NCBI RefSeq assembly: GCF_051020955.1
Contig: NW_027476483.1
Location: 149,573 to 213,572 of the forward strand
Source: Megalopta genalis
Taxonomy: Eukaryota > Arthropoda > Insecta > Hymenoptera > Halictidae
DNA length: 64,000 nucleotides
Direction of reading: 5' to 3'
Shown here: piece by piece, positions 39,301 to 53,043 of the stretch
Numbering within the stretch: the stretch's first letter is position 1
Layout of the letters: each line of letters opens with the position of its first letter
Program-made: the position numbers and the translations under genes
The notes under the pieces: model-generated
Told to the model about the DNA's origin: nothing
Seen by the model: only the letters and a program-made list of their open reading frames with translations
Database searches by the model: none

Positions 39301-39585
39301 GTTCGTTTCTCCTGCATTTGAAACTATATCACTTATATCGCAAGTATTGGAAGCTCAATCATTTGTTTCGCATGGATTTCAAGCTAAACCTGCTACTTCG
39401 CATTGATTTGAAGCTAAATTATGTGTTTCGCATGGATTTGAAGCTAAGCCTTCTACTTCGCATTGATTTGAAGCTAAATCATGTGTTTCGCGTGGATTTG
39501 AAGGTAGCTGGTTTGTTTCGCATGCAGTTGAAGCTATATCACCTTTATCCAAGTGTTTGAATCTCAATCATTTGTTTCGCATGGA
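36315..39585 (+). repeat. Block alpha, copy 2
   Basis: Colinear with about 121-3,235 (offset 36,194, then 36,346), with only scattered substitutions such as TTTGACATTG near 37,060 and TCGCCCTG near 38,170. An extra 152 bp near 36,590-36,745 holds five monomers missing from copy 1, and they reappear at 63,640-63,790. It ends near 39,590, jumping back to the sequence of 37,020 and so creating copy 3. Confidence 0.83.
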
Positions 39586-40910
39586 TTTGAAGCTAACCTT
39601 CTACATCCCATGGATTTGAAGCTAAATCATGTGTTTGACATGGATTTGAATCTAAACCTTCTACATCGCATTGATTTGCAGCTGAATCATGTGTTTCGCA
39701 TGGATTTGAAGCTAACTCATTCGTTTCGCCTGCATTTGAAACTATATCACTTATATCGCAAGTATTTGAAGCTAAATCATGTGTTTCGATTGGATTTGAA
39801 GCTAAACCTTCTACATCGCATTGATTTGAAGCTTAATCTAGTGTATCGCATGGATTTGAAGCTAACCTCCTACAATCGCATTGATTTGCAGCTAAATCAT
39901 GTGTTTCGCATGGATTTGAAGCTAACTCGTTCATTTCGCCTGCAGTTGAATCTACATCACTTATATCGCAAGTATTTGAAGCTAAATCATATGTGTCGCA
40001 TGGATTTGAAGCTAAGCCTTCTACTTGGCATTGAATTGAAGCTAAATCGTGTGTTTCGCTTGGATTTTGTAGCTAACTCGTTTGTTTCGCCTGCATTTGA
40101 AGCTATATCAATACTTATATCGCAAGTATTAGAAGCTAAATCATTTGTTTCGCACAGATTTGAAGCAAAACCTTCTACATCGCATTGATTAGAAGCTAAA
40201 TTATGTGTTTCGCATGGATTTGAAGCTAACTCGTTTGTTCCTCCAGCTTTTGATGCTATATTACTTATATCGCAAGTATTTGAAGCTAAATCATATGTGT
40301 CGCATGCATTTGAAGCAGAAACTTCTACATCGCATTGATTTGAAGCAAAATCTTGTGTATCGCATGCAGTTGAAGCTACACCACCCATATCCCAAGTGTT
40401 TGAAGCTAAATCATGTGTTTTGCATGGATTTGAAGCTAAACCTTCTACATCGCATTGATTTGAAGCTAAATCATGTGTTTCGCATGGATTTGAAGCTAAC
40501 TCGTTCGTTTCGCCTGCATGTGAAACTATATCACTTATATCGCGAGTATTTGAAGCTAAATCATGCGTTTCGCATGGATTTGAAGCTAAACCATCTACAT
40601 CGCATTGATTGAAGCTAAATCATGTGTTTTGCAAGGATTTGAAGCTAACTCGTTTGTTTCGCATGCAGTTGTAGCTAAATCATGTCTTTCACAAGTATTT
40701 GAAGAATAAACCATTTGAATCGCATTGATTTGAACCTGAGCCTTCTACTTCGCACTGATTTGGCAGCTAAATAATGTGTTTCGCATGGATTTGAAGCTAA
40801 ACATTCTACATCCCATAGATTTGAAGCTAAATCATGTGTTTCGCTTGGATTTGAAGCTAACCTTCTACATCGCATTGATTTGAAGCTAAATTATGTGTTT
40901 CGGTGGATTT
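39090..40910. other. Cluster of one-base indels, probable consensus errors
   Basis: Compared with the near-identical copies at 2.7-3.2 kb and 37.0-38.4 kb, this stretch shows a missing base at about 39,098, 39,282, 39,594, 39,864, 40,609, 40,859 and 40,903. It has extra bases at about 39,876, 40,066, 40,110 (two bases), 40,704 and 40,762. Many are in runs of A, T, C or G, and substitutions are not raised in parallel. They truncate the open frames found intact in the sister copies. Confidence 0.75.
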
Positions 40911-42150
40911 GAATGTAACTCATTTGTTTCGCATGGAGTTGAAGCTAAATCATGCATTTCACTAGTATTTCAAGCCGAACCATTAGATTCGCAAGGATTT
41001 GAAGCTAAGCATTCTACCTCGCACTGATTTGAAGTTAAATCATGTGTTTCGCGTGGATTTGGAGCTAACTCGTTTGCTTCGAATGCAGTTGAAGCTAAAT
41101 CATGTATATCACAAGTATTTGAAGCCAAACCATTTGTATCGCATGGATTTGAAGCTCTGCCTTCTACTTCGCATTGATTTGACGCTAAATATTGTGTTTC
41201 GCATGAATTTGAAGGTAACTCGTTTGTTTCGCATGCAGTTGAAGCTAAATCATGTCTTTCACAAGTATTTGAAGATGAACCATTTGAATCGCATGGCTTT
41301 GAACCTGAGCCATCTACTTCGCACTGATTTGCACCTAAATAATGTGATTCGCATGGATTTGAAGCTAAACCTTCTACATCCAATGGATTTGAAGCTAAAT
41401 CATGTGTTTGGCATGGATTTGAAGTTAAACCTTCTACATCGCAATGATTTGCAGCTGAAGCATGTGTTTCGCATGCAGTTGAAGCTAAATCATGTATATC
41501 ACAAGTATTTGAATCTAAACCATTTGATTCGCATGGGATTTGATGCTAAGCCTTCTACTTCACACTGATTTGAAGATAAATCATGTGTTTCGCATGGATT
41601 TGAAGCAAACTCGTTTGTTTCGCTTGCAGTGGTAGCTAAATAATGTATATCACAAGTATTTGTAGCTAAACCATTTGTTTCGCATGGATTTGAAGCTAAG
41701 CCTTCTACTTCGCATTGATTTGAAGCTAAATCATTTGTTTCGCATGGATTTGAAGCTAAACCTTCTACATCGCATTGATTGGATCCTAAATCACGTGTTT
41801 TGCATGGATTTGAATCTAAGCCTTCTACATAGCATTAATTTGCAGCTGAATCATGTATTTCGCATGGATTTGAAGCTAACTCGTTCGTTTCTCCTGCATT
41901 TGAAACTATATCACTTATATCGCAAGTATTGGAAGCTCAATCATTTGTTTCGCATGGATTTCAAGCTAAACCTGCTACTTCGCATTGATTTGAAGCTAAA
42001 TTATGTGTTTCGCATGGATTTGAAGCTAAGCCTTCTACTTCGCATTGATTTGAAGCTAAACCATGTGTTTCGCGTGGATTTGAAGGTAGCTGGTTTGTTT
42101 CGCATGCAGTTGAAGCTATATCACCTTTATCCAAGTGTTTGAATCTCAAT
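39586..42150 (+). repeat. Block alpha, copy 3 (2,580-bp tandem duplicate)
   Basis: Repeats about 37.0-39.57 kb at an offset of 2,580-2,581. Both copies lack one C in TTTATCCAAGTG (39,548 and 42,130), where copy 1 reads TTTATCCCAAGTG near 3,200, so this indel predates the duplication. The first 1.3 kb is disrupted by many one-base indels not shared with any other copy. Confidence 0.8.
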
Positions 42151-45100
42151 CATTTGTTTCGCATTGATTTGAAGCCAACCTGCTACTTCGCGTTGATTTG
42201 AAGCTAAATCATGTGTTTCGCATAGATTGAAAGCTAAATCATGTGTTTTGCATGGATTTGAAGCTAACTCGTTTGCTTCGCCTGCATTTGAAGCTATTTC
42301 ATTTATACCGCAAGTATTTGAAGCTAAATCATTCGTTTGGCATGGATTTGAAGCTAATCCTTCTACTTCGCTTTGATTTGAAGACGAATCATGTGTTTCG
42401 CATGGATTTGAAGCTAACTCTTTTGTTTCGCCTGCATTTGAAGCTATATCACTTATATTGCAAGTAATTGAAGCTAAATCATTTGTTTCGCATGGATTTG
42501 AAGCTAGACCTTCTACATCGCATAGATTTGCAGCTAAATCATGTGTTTCGCATGGATTTGGAGCTAAATGATTTGTTTCACATGGATTTGAAGCTAACTC
42601 GTTTGTTTCGCCAGCATTTGAAGCTATATCACTTTTATCGCAAGTATTTGAAGCTAAATCATTTATAACGCGCAGATTTGAAGCTAAACCTTCTACATAT
42701 CATTGATTTGAATCTAAATCAAGTGTTTCGCGTGGACTTGAAGCTAACTCGTTGATTTCGCATGCAGTTGAAGCCAAATTATGTGTATCGTAAGTATCTG
42801 AAACTAATACCTTTGTTCCGCATGGATTTGAAGCTAAGCCTTCTACTTCGCATTGATTAGAAGCTAAATCATTTGTTTCGCACAGATTTGAAGCTAAACC
42901 TTCTACATCGCATTGATTTGAAGCTAAATCATGTGTTTCGCTTGGATTTGAAGACGAATCATGTGTTTCGCATGGATTTGAAGCTAACTCTTTTGTTTCG
43001 CCTGCATTTGAAGCTATATCACTTATATGGCAAGTATTTGAAGTTAAATCAGTTGTGTCGCTTGGATTTGAAGCTACCTCGTTTGTTTCGCCTGCAGTTG
43101 AAGCTAAATAATGTATATCCGAAGTATTTGGAGCTAAACCATTTGATTCGCATGGATTTGAAGCAGAGCCTTCTACTTCGCATGTATTTGAAGCTAAACC
43201 ACGTGTTTCCCATGAATTTGAACCTAAATCATGTTTTTCGCATGCATTTTAGCTTACTCACGTGTTTTGCATGGATTTGACGCTAACTCGTTTGTTTCGC
43301 ATGCAGTTGTAGCTAAATAATGTATATCACAAGTATTTCTAGCTAAACCATTTGTTTCGCATGGATTTGAAGCTAAGCCTTCTACTTCGCATTGATTTGA
43401 AGCTAAATCATGTGTTTCGCGTGGATTTGAAGGTAGCTGGTTTGTTTCGCATGCAGTTGAAGCTATATCACCTTTATCCCAAGTGTTTGAATCTCAATCA
43501 TTTGTTTCGCATGGATTTGAAGCTAAGCCTTCTACTTCGCATTGATTTGTAGCTAAATCATGTGTTTCCCTTGGATATGAAGCTAAATCATGTGTTCTAC
43601 ATGGATTTTAAGCTAACTCGTTTGTTTCGGCTGCATTTGAAGCTCTTTCATTTATACTGCAAGTATTTGAAGCTAAGCCTTCTAATTCGCATTGTCTTGA
43701 AGCTAAATAATGTATTTCGCGTGGATTCGAAGCTAACTCGTATGTTCCGCATGCAGTTGAAGCTAAATCATGTTTATCACAAGTATATGAATCTAAACCA
43801 TTTGTTTCGAAAATATATGAAACTAACACATGTTTTTGTCATGAACTTGAAGCTAAATCATGTGTTTCATATGGATTTGAAGCTATCTCGTTTGTTTCGC
43901 CTGCAGTTGATGCTAAGTCATGTATATCATAAGTATCTTCGGCTAAACAATTTGTTTCGCATGTATTTCATGCTAAACCATGTGCTCCGCATGAATTTGA
44001 AGATAAATCATGTGTTTCGCATGGATTTAAAGCTAAATCATGTGTGTCGTTTGGACTTGAAGCTAACTCGTGTGTTTCGCCTGCATTTGACGCTATTTCA
44101 TTTATACCGCAATTATTTGACGGCAAATAATGTGTTTCGCATGTGTTTGAAGATAAGCCTTCTACTTCGCTTTGATTTGAAGCAAAATTATGTGTCTCGC
44201 ACGGATTTGAAGCTAACTCATTTCTTTCGCCTGCATTTGAAGCTATATCACTTATACCGCAAGTATATGAAGGTAAATCATTTGTTTCGCATGGATGTGA
44301 AGCTAAGACTTCTATTTCGCATTGATTGGAAGCTAACTCATGTGTTTGGCATGGATTTGAAGCTAAACCTTCTACATCGCATTGATTTGCAGCTGAATCA
44401 TGTGTTTGGCATGGATTTGAAGCTAACTCGTTCGTTTCGCCTTTTTTTAAAGCTAGATCACTTATATCGCAAGTATTTGAAGCTAAAGCATGTGTTTCGC
44501 TTGGATTTGAAGTTAAACCTTCTACATCGCAGTGATTTGAAGCTAAATCGTGTGTTTCGCATGGATTTGAAGCTAACTCGTTTGTTTCGCATGCAGTTGT
44601 AGCTTAATAATGTATATCACAAGTATTTGTAGCTCAACCATTTGTTTCGCATGGATTTGAAGCTAAACCTTCTACATCGCATTGATTTGCTGCTAAATCA
44701 TTTGTTTGGCATGGATTTGAAGCTATCTCGTTTGTTTCGCCAGCATTTGAAACTATATCATTTACATCGCAAGTATCTGAAGCAAAACCATTCGTTCGCA
44801 AGAATATGAAGCTAATCCATGTGTTTCGCATGAATTTGAATCTAAATCATGTGTTTCGCAAGCATTTGAAGATAACTCGACTATTCCGCCTGCTTTTGAA
44901 TCTAAATCATTTGTTTCGCACGGATTTGAAGCTAAACCTTCTACATCGCATTGATTTGAAGCTAAATCGTGTGTTTCGCATGGATTTGAAGCTAAATCGT
45001 GTGTTTCGCATGGATTTGAAGCTAAATCATTTGTTTCGCATGCAGCTGAAGCTAAATCATGTATATCACAAGTATCTGTATCTAAGCCATTTGTTTCGCT

Positions 45101-45615
45101 AGGATTTCAAGCCAAGCCTTCTACTAAGAATTGACTTGAAACTAAATCATTTGTTTCGCATGGATTTGAAGCTAATCGTGTGTTTCTTCTGCATTTGAAG
45201 CTATATCACCAATATCGAGAGTATTTGAAGATGAGTCATTTGTTTTGCTCAGATTTGAATCTAAACCTTCTACATCGCATTGATTTGAAGCTAAATCATG
45301 TGTTCCCCTTGTATATGAAGCTAAATCATTTGTTTCACATGGATTTGAAGCTAACTCGTTTGTTTCGCCTGCATTTGAAGCTGTATCACATATATCGCAA
45401 GTATTTGTAGCTAAATCATTTGTTTCGCACAGATTTGAAGCTAAACCTTTTACATCGCATTGATTTGAAGCTAATTCAAGTGTTTCGCATGGATTTGAAG
45501 CTAACTCGTTTGTATCGCATGCAGATGAAGCTAAATCATGTATATCACAAGTAGTTGAAGCTAAACCATTTGTTTTCGCTTGGATTTGAAGATGAGCCTT
45601 CAACTTCGCATTCAT
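42151..45615 (+). repeat. Alpha right part plus start of beta, copy 2
   Basis: After a 150-bp skip this follows 3,386-3,690. It then carries a 570-bp (19-monomer) insertion between two GAAGACGAATC monomers (42,380 and 42,950). From 42,946 to about 45,615 it is colinear with 3,604-6,275 at offset 39,342-39,343. It ends where ATTCATTTGAAGCTAAATC joins the gamma series. The continuity across the alpha/beta border shows that the two blocks travelled together here. Confidence 0.78.
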
Positions 45616-47221
45616 TTGAAGCTAAATCATGTGTTTCGCATGGATTTGAAGCTAAACCTTCTACATCGCATTGATTTGAAGCTAAATTATGTGTTTCGCT
45701 TGGATTTGAAGATGAACCATTTGAATCGCATGGCTTTGTACCTGATCCTTCTACTTCGCACTGAATTGCACCTAAATAATGTGTTTCGCATGCAGTTGAA
45801 ACTAAATCATGTATATCACAAGTATTTGCAGCTAAACAATTGATTCGCGTGGACTTGAAGCTAAGCCTTCTACTTGGCATTGAATTGAAGCTAAATCGTG
45901 TGTTTTGCATGGATTTGAAGCTAACTCGTTTGTTTCTCCTGTATTTGAAGCTGTATCATTTATATCGCAAGTATTTGATGCTAAACCATTTGTTTCGCAT
46001 GTATTAGAAGCTAAGCCTTCTACTTCGCATTGATTGGATCCTAAATCACGTGTTTTGCATGGATTTGAAGCTAAGCCTTCTACATCGTATTGATTTGAAG
46101 CTAAATCATGTGTTTCGCGTGGATTTGAAGGTAACCCCTTTGTTTCGCATGCAGTTGAAGCTAAATCATGTCTTTCACAAGTATTTGAAGATGAACCATT
46201 TGAATCGCATGGCTTTGAACCTGAGCCATCTACTTCGCACTGATTTGCACCTAAACAATGTGTTTCGCATGGATTTGAAGCTAACTCGTTCGTTTCACCT
46301 GCATTTGAAGCTAAATCATGTGTTTCGCTTGGATTTGAAGCTAAACCTTCTACATCGCATTGATTTGAAGCTTAATCTAGTGTATCGCATGGATTTGAAG
46401 CTAAACCTCCTACATCGCATTGATTTGCAGCTAAATCATGTGTTTCGCATGGATTTGAAGCTAACTCGTTCATTTCGCCTGCAGTTGAATCTACATCACT
46501 TATATCGCAAGTATTTGAAGCTAAATCGCGTGTTTCGCATGGATTTGAAGCTAACTAGTTCGTTGCGCATGCAGTTAAATCTAAATAACGTATATCACAA
46601 GTATTTGAAGCTAATCCATTTGACTCGCATGTATTTGAAACTAAGCCTTCTACTTCGCATTAATTGAAAGCTAAATCACGTGTTCTGCATGGATTTGAAG
46701 CTAAACCTGCTACTTCGCATTGATTTGAAGCTAAATTATGTGTTTCGCGTGGATTTGAAGGTAACTCGTTGTTTCGCATGCAGTTGAAGCTAAATCATGC
46801 ATTTCACAAGTATTTGAATCCGACCCATTAAATTCGCATGGATTTGATGCTAAGCCTTCTACTTCGCACTGATTTGAAGTTAAATCATGTGTTTCGCGTG
46901 GATTTGGAGCTAACTCGTTTGCTTCGAATGCAGTTGAAGCTAAATCATGTATATCACAAGTATTTGAAGCTAAACCATTTGTATCGCATGGATTTGAAGC
47001 TCTGCCTTCTACTTCGCATTGATTTGACGCTAAATATTGTGTTTCGCATGAATTTGAAGGTAACTCGTTTGTTTCGCATGCAGTTGAAGCTAAATCATGT
47101 CTTTCACAAGTATTTGAAGATGAACCATTTGAATCGCATGGCTTTGAACCTGAGCCATCTACTTCGCACTGATTTGCACCTAAATAATGTGATTCGCATG
47201 GATTTGAAGCTAAACCTTCTA
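45616..47221 (+). repeat. Block gamma, right-half copy
   Basis: Colinear with about 7,560-9,165 (offset 38,055-38,056), starting just after the beta junction near 45,615. It contains the gamma marker GGATCC at 46,036. Unlike copies T1-T4 it is not followed by another gamma unit but runs on into delta. Confidence 0.8.
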
Positions 47222-50132
47222 CATCCCATGGATTTGAAGCTAAATCATGTGTTTGGCATGGATTTGAAGCTAAACCTTCTACTTCGCATTGATTTGCAGC
47301 TGAATCATGTGTTTCGCAAGGATTTGAAGCTAACACGTTCGTTTCGCCTGCATGTGAAACTATATCACTTATATCGCAAGTATTTGAAGCTAAATCATGC
47401 GTTTCGCATGGATTTGAAGCTAAACCATCTACATCGCATTGATTTGAAGCTAAATCATGTGTTTTGCATGGATTTGAAGCTAACTCGTTTGTTTCGCATG
47501 CAGTTGTAGCTAAATCATGTCTTTCACAAGTATTTGAAGATAAACCATTTGAATCGCATTGATTTGAACCTGAGCCTTCTACTTCGCACTGATTTGCAGC
47601 TAAATAATGTGTTTCGCATGGATTTGAAGCTAAACATTCTACATCCCATAGATTTGAAGCTAAATCATGTGTTTCGCTTGGATTTGAAGCTAAACCTTCT
47701 ACATCGCATTGATTTGAAGCTAAATTATGTGTTTCGGTTGGATTTGAATGTAACTCATATGTTTCGCATGCAGTTGAAGCTAAATCATGCAATTCACTAG
47801 TATTTCAAGCCGAACCATTAGATTCGCAAGGATTTGAAGCTAAGCATTCTACCTCGCACTGATTTGAAGTTAAGTCATGTGTTTCGCGTGGATTTGGAGC
47901 TAACTCGTTTGCTTCGAATGCAGTTGAAGCTAAATCATGTATATCACAAGTATTTGAAGCTAAATCATTTGTTTCTCATGGATTTGAAGCTAAACCTTCT
48001 ACATCCCATGGATTTGAAGCTTAATCATGCTTTTTGCATGGATTTGAAGCTAACTTGATTGTATCCCCTGCATTTGAATTTACTTCATTTATATCGCAAG
48101 TATTTGAAGCTAAACCTTCTACATCGCATTGATTTGAAGGTAAATTGTGTGTTTCGCATGGATTTGAAGCTAAACCTTCTACTTCCCATTGTTTTGAAGC
48201 TTAATCATGTGTTTTGCATGGATTTGAAGCTATCTCGTCTGTTTCGCCTGCAGTTGAATCTATATCACATATATCACATGTTTTTGAAGCATAACCATTT
48301 GTTCCGCATGGATTTGAAGCTACGCCTTCTACTTCGCATTGATTTGAAACTAAATCATGTATTTCGCATGGATCTGAAGCTAACTCGTTTGTTTCGCCCG
48401 GATTTGAAGCTATATCACTTATGTTCGAAAGTATTTTATGCTAAATCATTCGGTTCGCATGGATTTGAAGCTAACCCTTTTACTTCGCATTGATTTGAAG
48501 TTAAATCATGCGTTTACCTTGGATTTGAAGCTGAATCGTTTTTTCGCATGCAGTTGAATCTATATCATTTATATCGCAAGTATCTGAAGCTAAATCATTT
48601 GTTTCTCATGGATTTGAAGCTAAACCTTCTACATCCCATGGATTTGAAGCTAAATCATGTGTTTGGCATGGATTTGAAGTTAAACCTTCTACATCGCAAT
48701 GATTTGCAGCTGAAGCATGTGTTTCGCATGCAGTTGAAGCTAAATCATGTATATCACAAGTATTTGAATCTAAACCATTTGATTCGCATGGGATTTGATG
48801 CTAAGCCTTCTACTTCACACTGATTTGAAGATAAATCATGTGTTTCGCATGGATTTGAAGCAAACTCGTTTGTTTCGCTTGCAGTGGTAGCTAAATAATG
48901 TATATCACAAGTATTTGTAGCTAAACCATTTGTTTCGCATGGATTTGAAGCTAAGCCTTCTACTTCGCATTGATTTGAAGCTAAATCATTTGTTTCGCAT
49001 GGATTTGAAGCTAAACCTTCTACATCGCATTGATTTGAAGCTAAATCATATGTGTCGCATGCATTTGAAGCAGAAACTTCTACATCGCATTGATTTGAAG
49101 CAAAATCTTGTGTATCGCATGCAGTTGAAGCTACACCACCCATATCCCAAGTGTTTGAAGCTAAATCATGTGTTTTGCATGGATTTGAAGCTAAACCTTC
49201 TACATCGCATTGATTTGAAGCTAAATCATGTGTTTCGCATGGATTTGAAGCTAACTCGTTCGTTTCGCCTGCATGTGAAACTATATCACTTATATCGCGA
49301 GTATTTGAAGCTAAATCATGCGTTTCGCATGGATTTGAAGCTAAACCATCTACATCGCATTGATTTGAAGCTAAATCATGTGTTTTGCAAGGATTTGAAG
49401 CTAACTCGTTTGTTTCGCATGCAGTTGTAGCTAAATCATGTCTTTCACAAGTATTTGAAGATAAACCATTTGAATCGCATTGATTTGAACCTGAGCCTTC
49501 TACTTCGCACTGATTTGCAGCTAAATAATGTGTTTCGCATGGATTTGAAGCTAAACATTCTACATCCCATAGATTTGAAGCTAAATCATGTGTTTCGCTT
49601 GGATTTGAAGCTAAACCTTCTACATCGCATTGATTTGAAGCTAAATTATGTGTTTCGGTTGGATTTGAATGTAACTCATTTGTTTCGCATGGAGTTGAAG
49701 CTAAATCATGCATTTCACTAGTATTTCAAGCCGAACCATTAGATTCGCAAGGATTTGAAGCTAAGCATTCTACCTCGCACTGATTTGAAGTTAAATCATG
49801 TGTTTCGCGTGGATTTGGAGCTAACTCGTTTGCTTCGAATGCAGTTGAAGCTAAATCATGTATATCACAAGTATTTGAAGCCAAACCATTTGTATCGCAT
49901 GGATTTGAAGCTCTGCCTTCTACTTCGCATTGATTTGACGCTAAATATTGTGTTTCGCATGAATTTGAAGGTAACTCGTTTGTTTCGCATGCAGTTGAAG
50001 CTAAATCATGTCTTTCACAAGTATTTGAAGATGAACCATTTGAATCGCATGGCTTTGAACCTGAGCCATCTACTTCGCACTGATTTGCACCTAAATAATG
50101 TGATTCGCATGGATTTGAAGCTAAACCTTCTA
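47222..50132 (+). repeat. 2,911-bp composite unit, copy 1
   Basis: Contains the end of gamma, delta to about 48,780, a 260-bp piece equal to 2,610-2,860, and then the sequence of about 1,350-2,450. The joins near 48,780 and 49,040 fall inside ordinary monomers. The unit is followed directly by a second copy, and the offset of 2,911 holds for gamma, delta and alpha pieces alike. Confidence 0.82.
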
Positions 50133-53043
50133 CATCCCATGGATTTGAAGCTAAATCATGTGTTTGGCATGGATTTGAAGCTAAACCTTCTACTTCGCAT
50201 TGATTTGCAGCTGAATCATGTGTTTCGCAAGGATTTGAAGCTAACACGTTCGTTTCGCCTGCATGTGAAACTATATCACTTATATCGCAAGTATTTGAAG
50301 CTAAATCATGCGTTTCGCATGGATTTGAAGCTAAACCATCTACATCGCATTGATTTGAAGCTAAATCATGTGTTTTGCATGGATTTGAAGCTAACTCGTT
50401 TGTTTCGCATGCAGTTGTAGCTAAATCATGTCTTTCACAAGTATTTGAAGATAAACCATTTGAATCGCATTGATTTGAACCTGAGCCTTCTACTTCGCAC
50501 TGATTTGCAGCTAAATAATGTGTTTCGCATGGATTTGAAGCTAAACATTCTACATCCCATAGATTTGAAGCTAAATCATGTGTTTCGCTTGGATTTGAAG
50601 CTAAACCTTCTACATCGCATTGATTTGAAGCTAAATTATGTGTTTCGGTTGGATTTGAATGTAACTCATATGTTTCGCATGCAGTTGAAGCTAAATCATG
50701 CATTTCACTAGTATTTCAAGCCGAACCATTAGATTCGCAAGGATTTGAAGCTAAGCATTCTACCTCGCACTGATTTGAAGTTAAGTCATGTGTTTCGCGT
50801 GGATTTGGAGCTAACTCGTTTGCTTCGAATGCAGTTGAAGCTAAATCATGTATATCACAAGTATTTGAAGCTAAATCATTTGTTTCTCATGGATTTGAAG
50901 CTAAACCTTCTACATCCCATGGATTTGAAGCTTAATCATGCTTTTTGCATGGATTTGAAGCTAACTTGATTGTATCCCTGCATTTGAATTTACTTCATTT
51001 ATATCGCAAGTATTTGAAGCTAAACCTTCTACATCGCATTGATTTGAAGGTAAATTGTGTGTTTCGCATGGATTTGAAGCTAAACCTTCTACTTCCCATT
51101 GTTTTGAAGCTTAATCATGTGTTTTGCATGGATTTGAAGCTATCTCGTCTGTTTCGCCTGCAGTTGAATCTATATCACATATATCACATGTTTTTGAAGC
51201 ATAACCATTTGTTCCGCATGGATTTGAAGCTACGCCTTCTACTTCGCATTGATTTGAAACTAAATCATGTATTTCGCATGGATCTGAAGCTAACTCGTTT
51301 GTTTCGCCCGGATTTGAAGCTATATCACTTATGTTCGAAAGTATTTTATGCTAAATCATTCGGTTCGCATGGATTTGAAGCTAACCCTTTTACTTCGCAT
51401 TGATTTGAAGTTAAATCATGCGTTTACCTTGGATTTGAAGCTGAATCGTTTTTTTCGCATGCAGTTGAATCTATATCATTTATATCGCAAGTATCTGAAG
51501 CTAAATCATTTGTTTCTCATGGATTTGAAGCTAAACCTTCTACATCCCATGGATTTGAAGCTAAATCATGTGTTTGGCATGGATTTGAAGTTAAACCTTC
51601 TACATCGCAATGATTTGCAGCTGAAGCATGTGTTTCGCATGCAGTTGAAGCTAAATCATGTATATCACAAGTATTTGAATCTAAACCATTTGATTCGCAT
51701 GGGATTTGATGCTAAGCCTTCTACTTCACACTGATTTGAAGATAAATCATGTGTTTCGCATGGATTTGAAGCAAACTCGTTTGTTTCGCTTGCAGTGGTA
51801 GCTAAATAATGTATATCACAAGTATTTGTAGCTAAACCATTTGTTTCGCATGGATTTGAAGCTAAGCCTTCTACTTCGCATTGATTTGAAGCTAAATCAT
51901 TTGTTTCGCATGGATTTGAAGCTAAACCTTCTACATCGCATTGATTTGAAGCTAAATCATATGTGTCGCATGCATTTGAAGCAGAAACTTCTACATCGCA
52001 TTGATTTGAAGCAAGATCTTGTGTATCGCATGCAGTTGAAGCTACACCACCCATATCCCAAGTGTTTGAAGCTAAATCATGTGTTTTGCATGGATTTGAA
52101 GCTAAACCTTCTACATCGCATTGATTTGAAGCTAAATCATGTGTTTCGCATGGATTTGAAGCTAACTCGTTCGTTTCGCCTGCATGTGAAACTATATCAC
52201 TTATATCGCGAGTATTTGAAGCTAAATCATGCGTTTCGCATGGATTTGAAGCTAAACCATCTACATCGCATTGATTTGAAGCTAAATCATGTGTTTTGCA
52301 AGGATTTGAAGCTAACTCGTTTGTTTCGCATGCAGTTGTAGCTAAATCATGTCTTTCACAAGTATTTGAAGATAAACCATTTGAATCGCATTGATTTGAA
52401 CCTGAGCCTTCTACTTCGCACTGATTTGCAGCTAAATAATGTGTTTCGCATGGATTTGAAGCTAAACATTCTACATCCCATAGATTTGAAGCTAAATCAT
52501 GTGTTTCGCTTGGATTTGAAGCTAAACCTTCTACATCGCATTGATTTGAAGCTAAATTATGTGTTTCGGTTGGATTTGAATGTAACTCATTTGTTTCGCA
52601 TGGAGTTGAAGCTAAATCATGCATTTCACTAGTATTTCAAGCCGAACCATTAGATTCGCAAGGATTTGAAGCTAAGCATTCTACCTCGCACTGATTTGAA
52701 GTTAAATCATGTGTTTCGCGTGGATTTGGAGCTAACTCGTTTGCTTCGAATGCAGTTGAAGCTAAATCATGTATATCACAAGTATTTGAAGCCAAACCAT
52801 TTGTATCGCATGGATTTGAAGCTCTGCCTTCTACTTCGCATTGATTTGACGCTAAATATTGTGTTTCGCATGAATTTGAAGGTAACTCGTTTGTTTCGCA
52901 TGCAGTTGAAGCTAAATCATGTCTTTCACAAGTATTTGAAGATGAACCATTTGAATCGCATGGCTTTGAACCTGAGCCATCTACTTCGCACTGATTTGCA
53001 CCTAAATAATGTGATTCGCATGGATTTGAAGCTAAACCTTCTA
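50133..53043 (+). repeat. 2,911-bp composite unit, copy 2
   Basis: Same order of pieces as copy 1, with the same joins (51,690 and 51,950). Indels at TATCCCTGCAT (about 50,977, one C fewer) and the longer T-run near 51,449 cancel out. The end differs: this copy goes on into alpha through CATCCAATGG (about 53,046), where copy 1 reads CATCCCATGG near 50,135. Confidence 0.82.
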
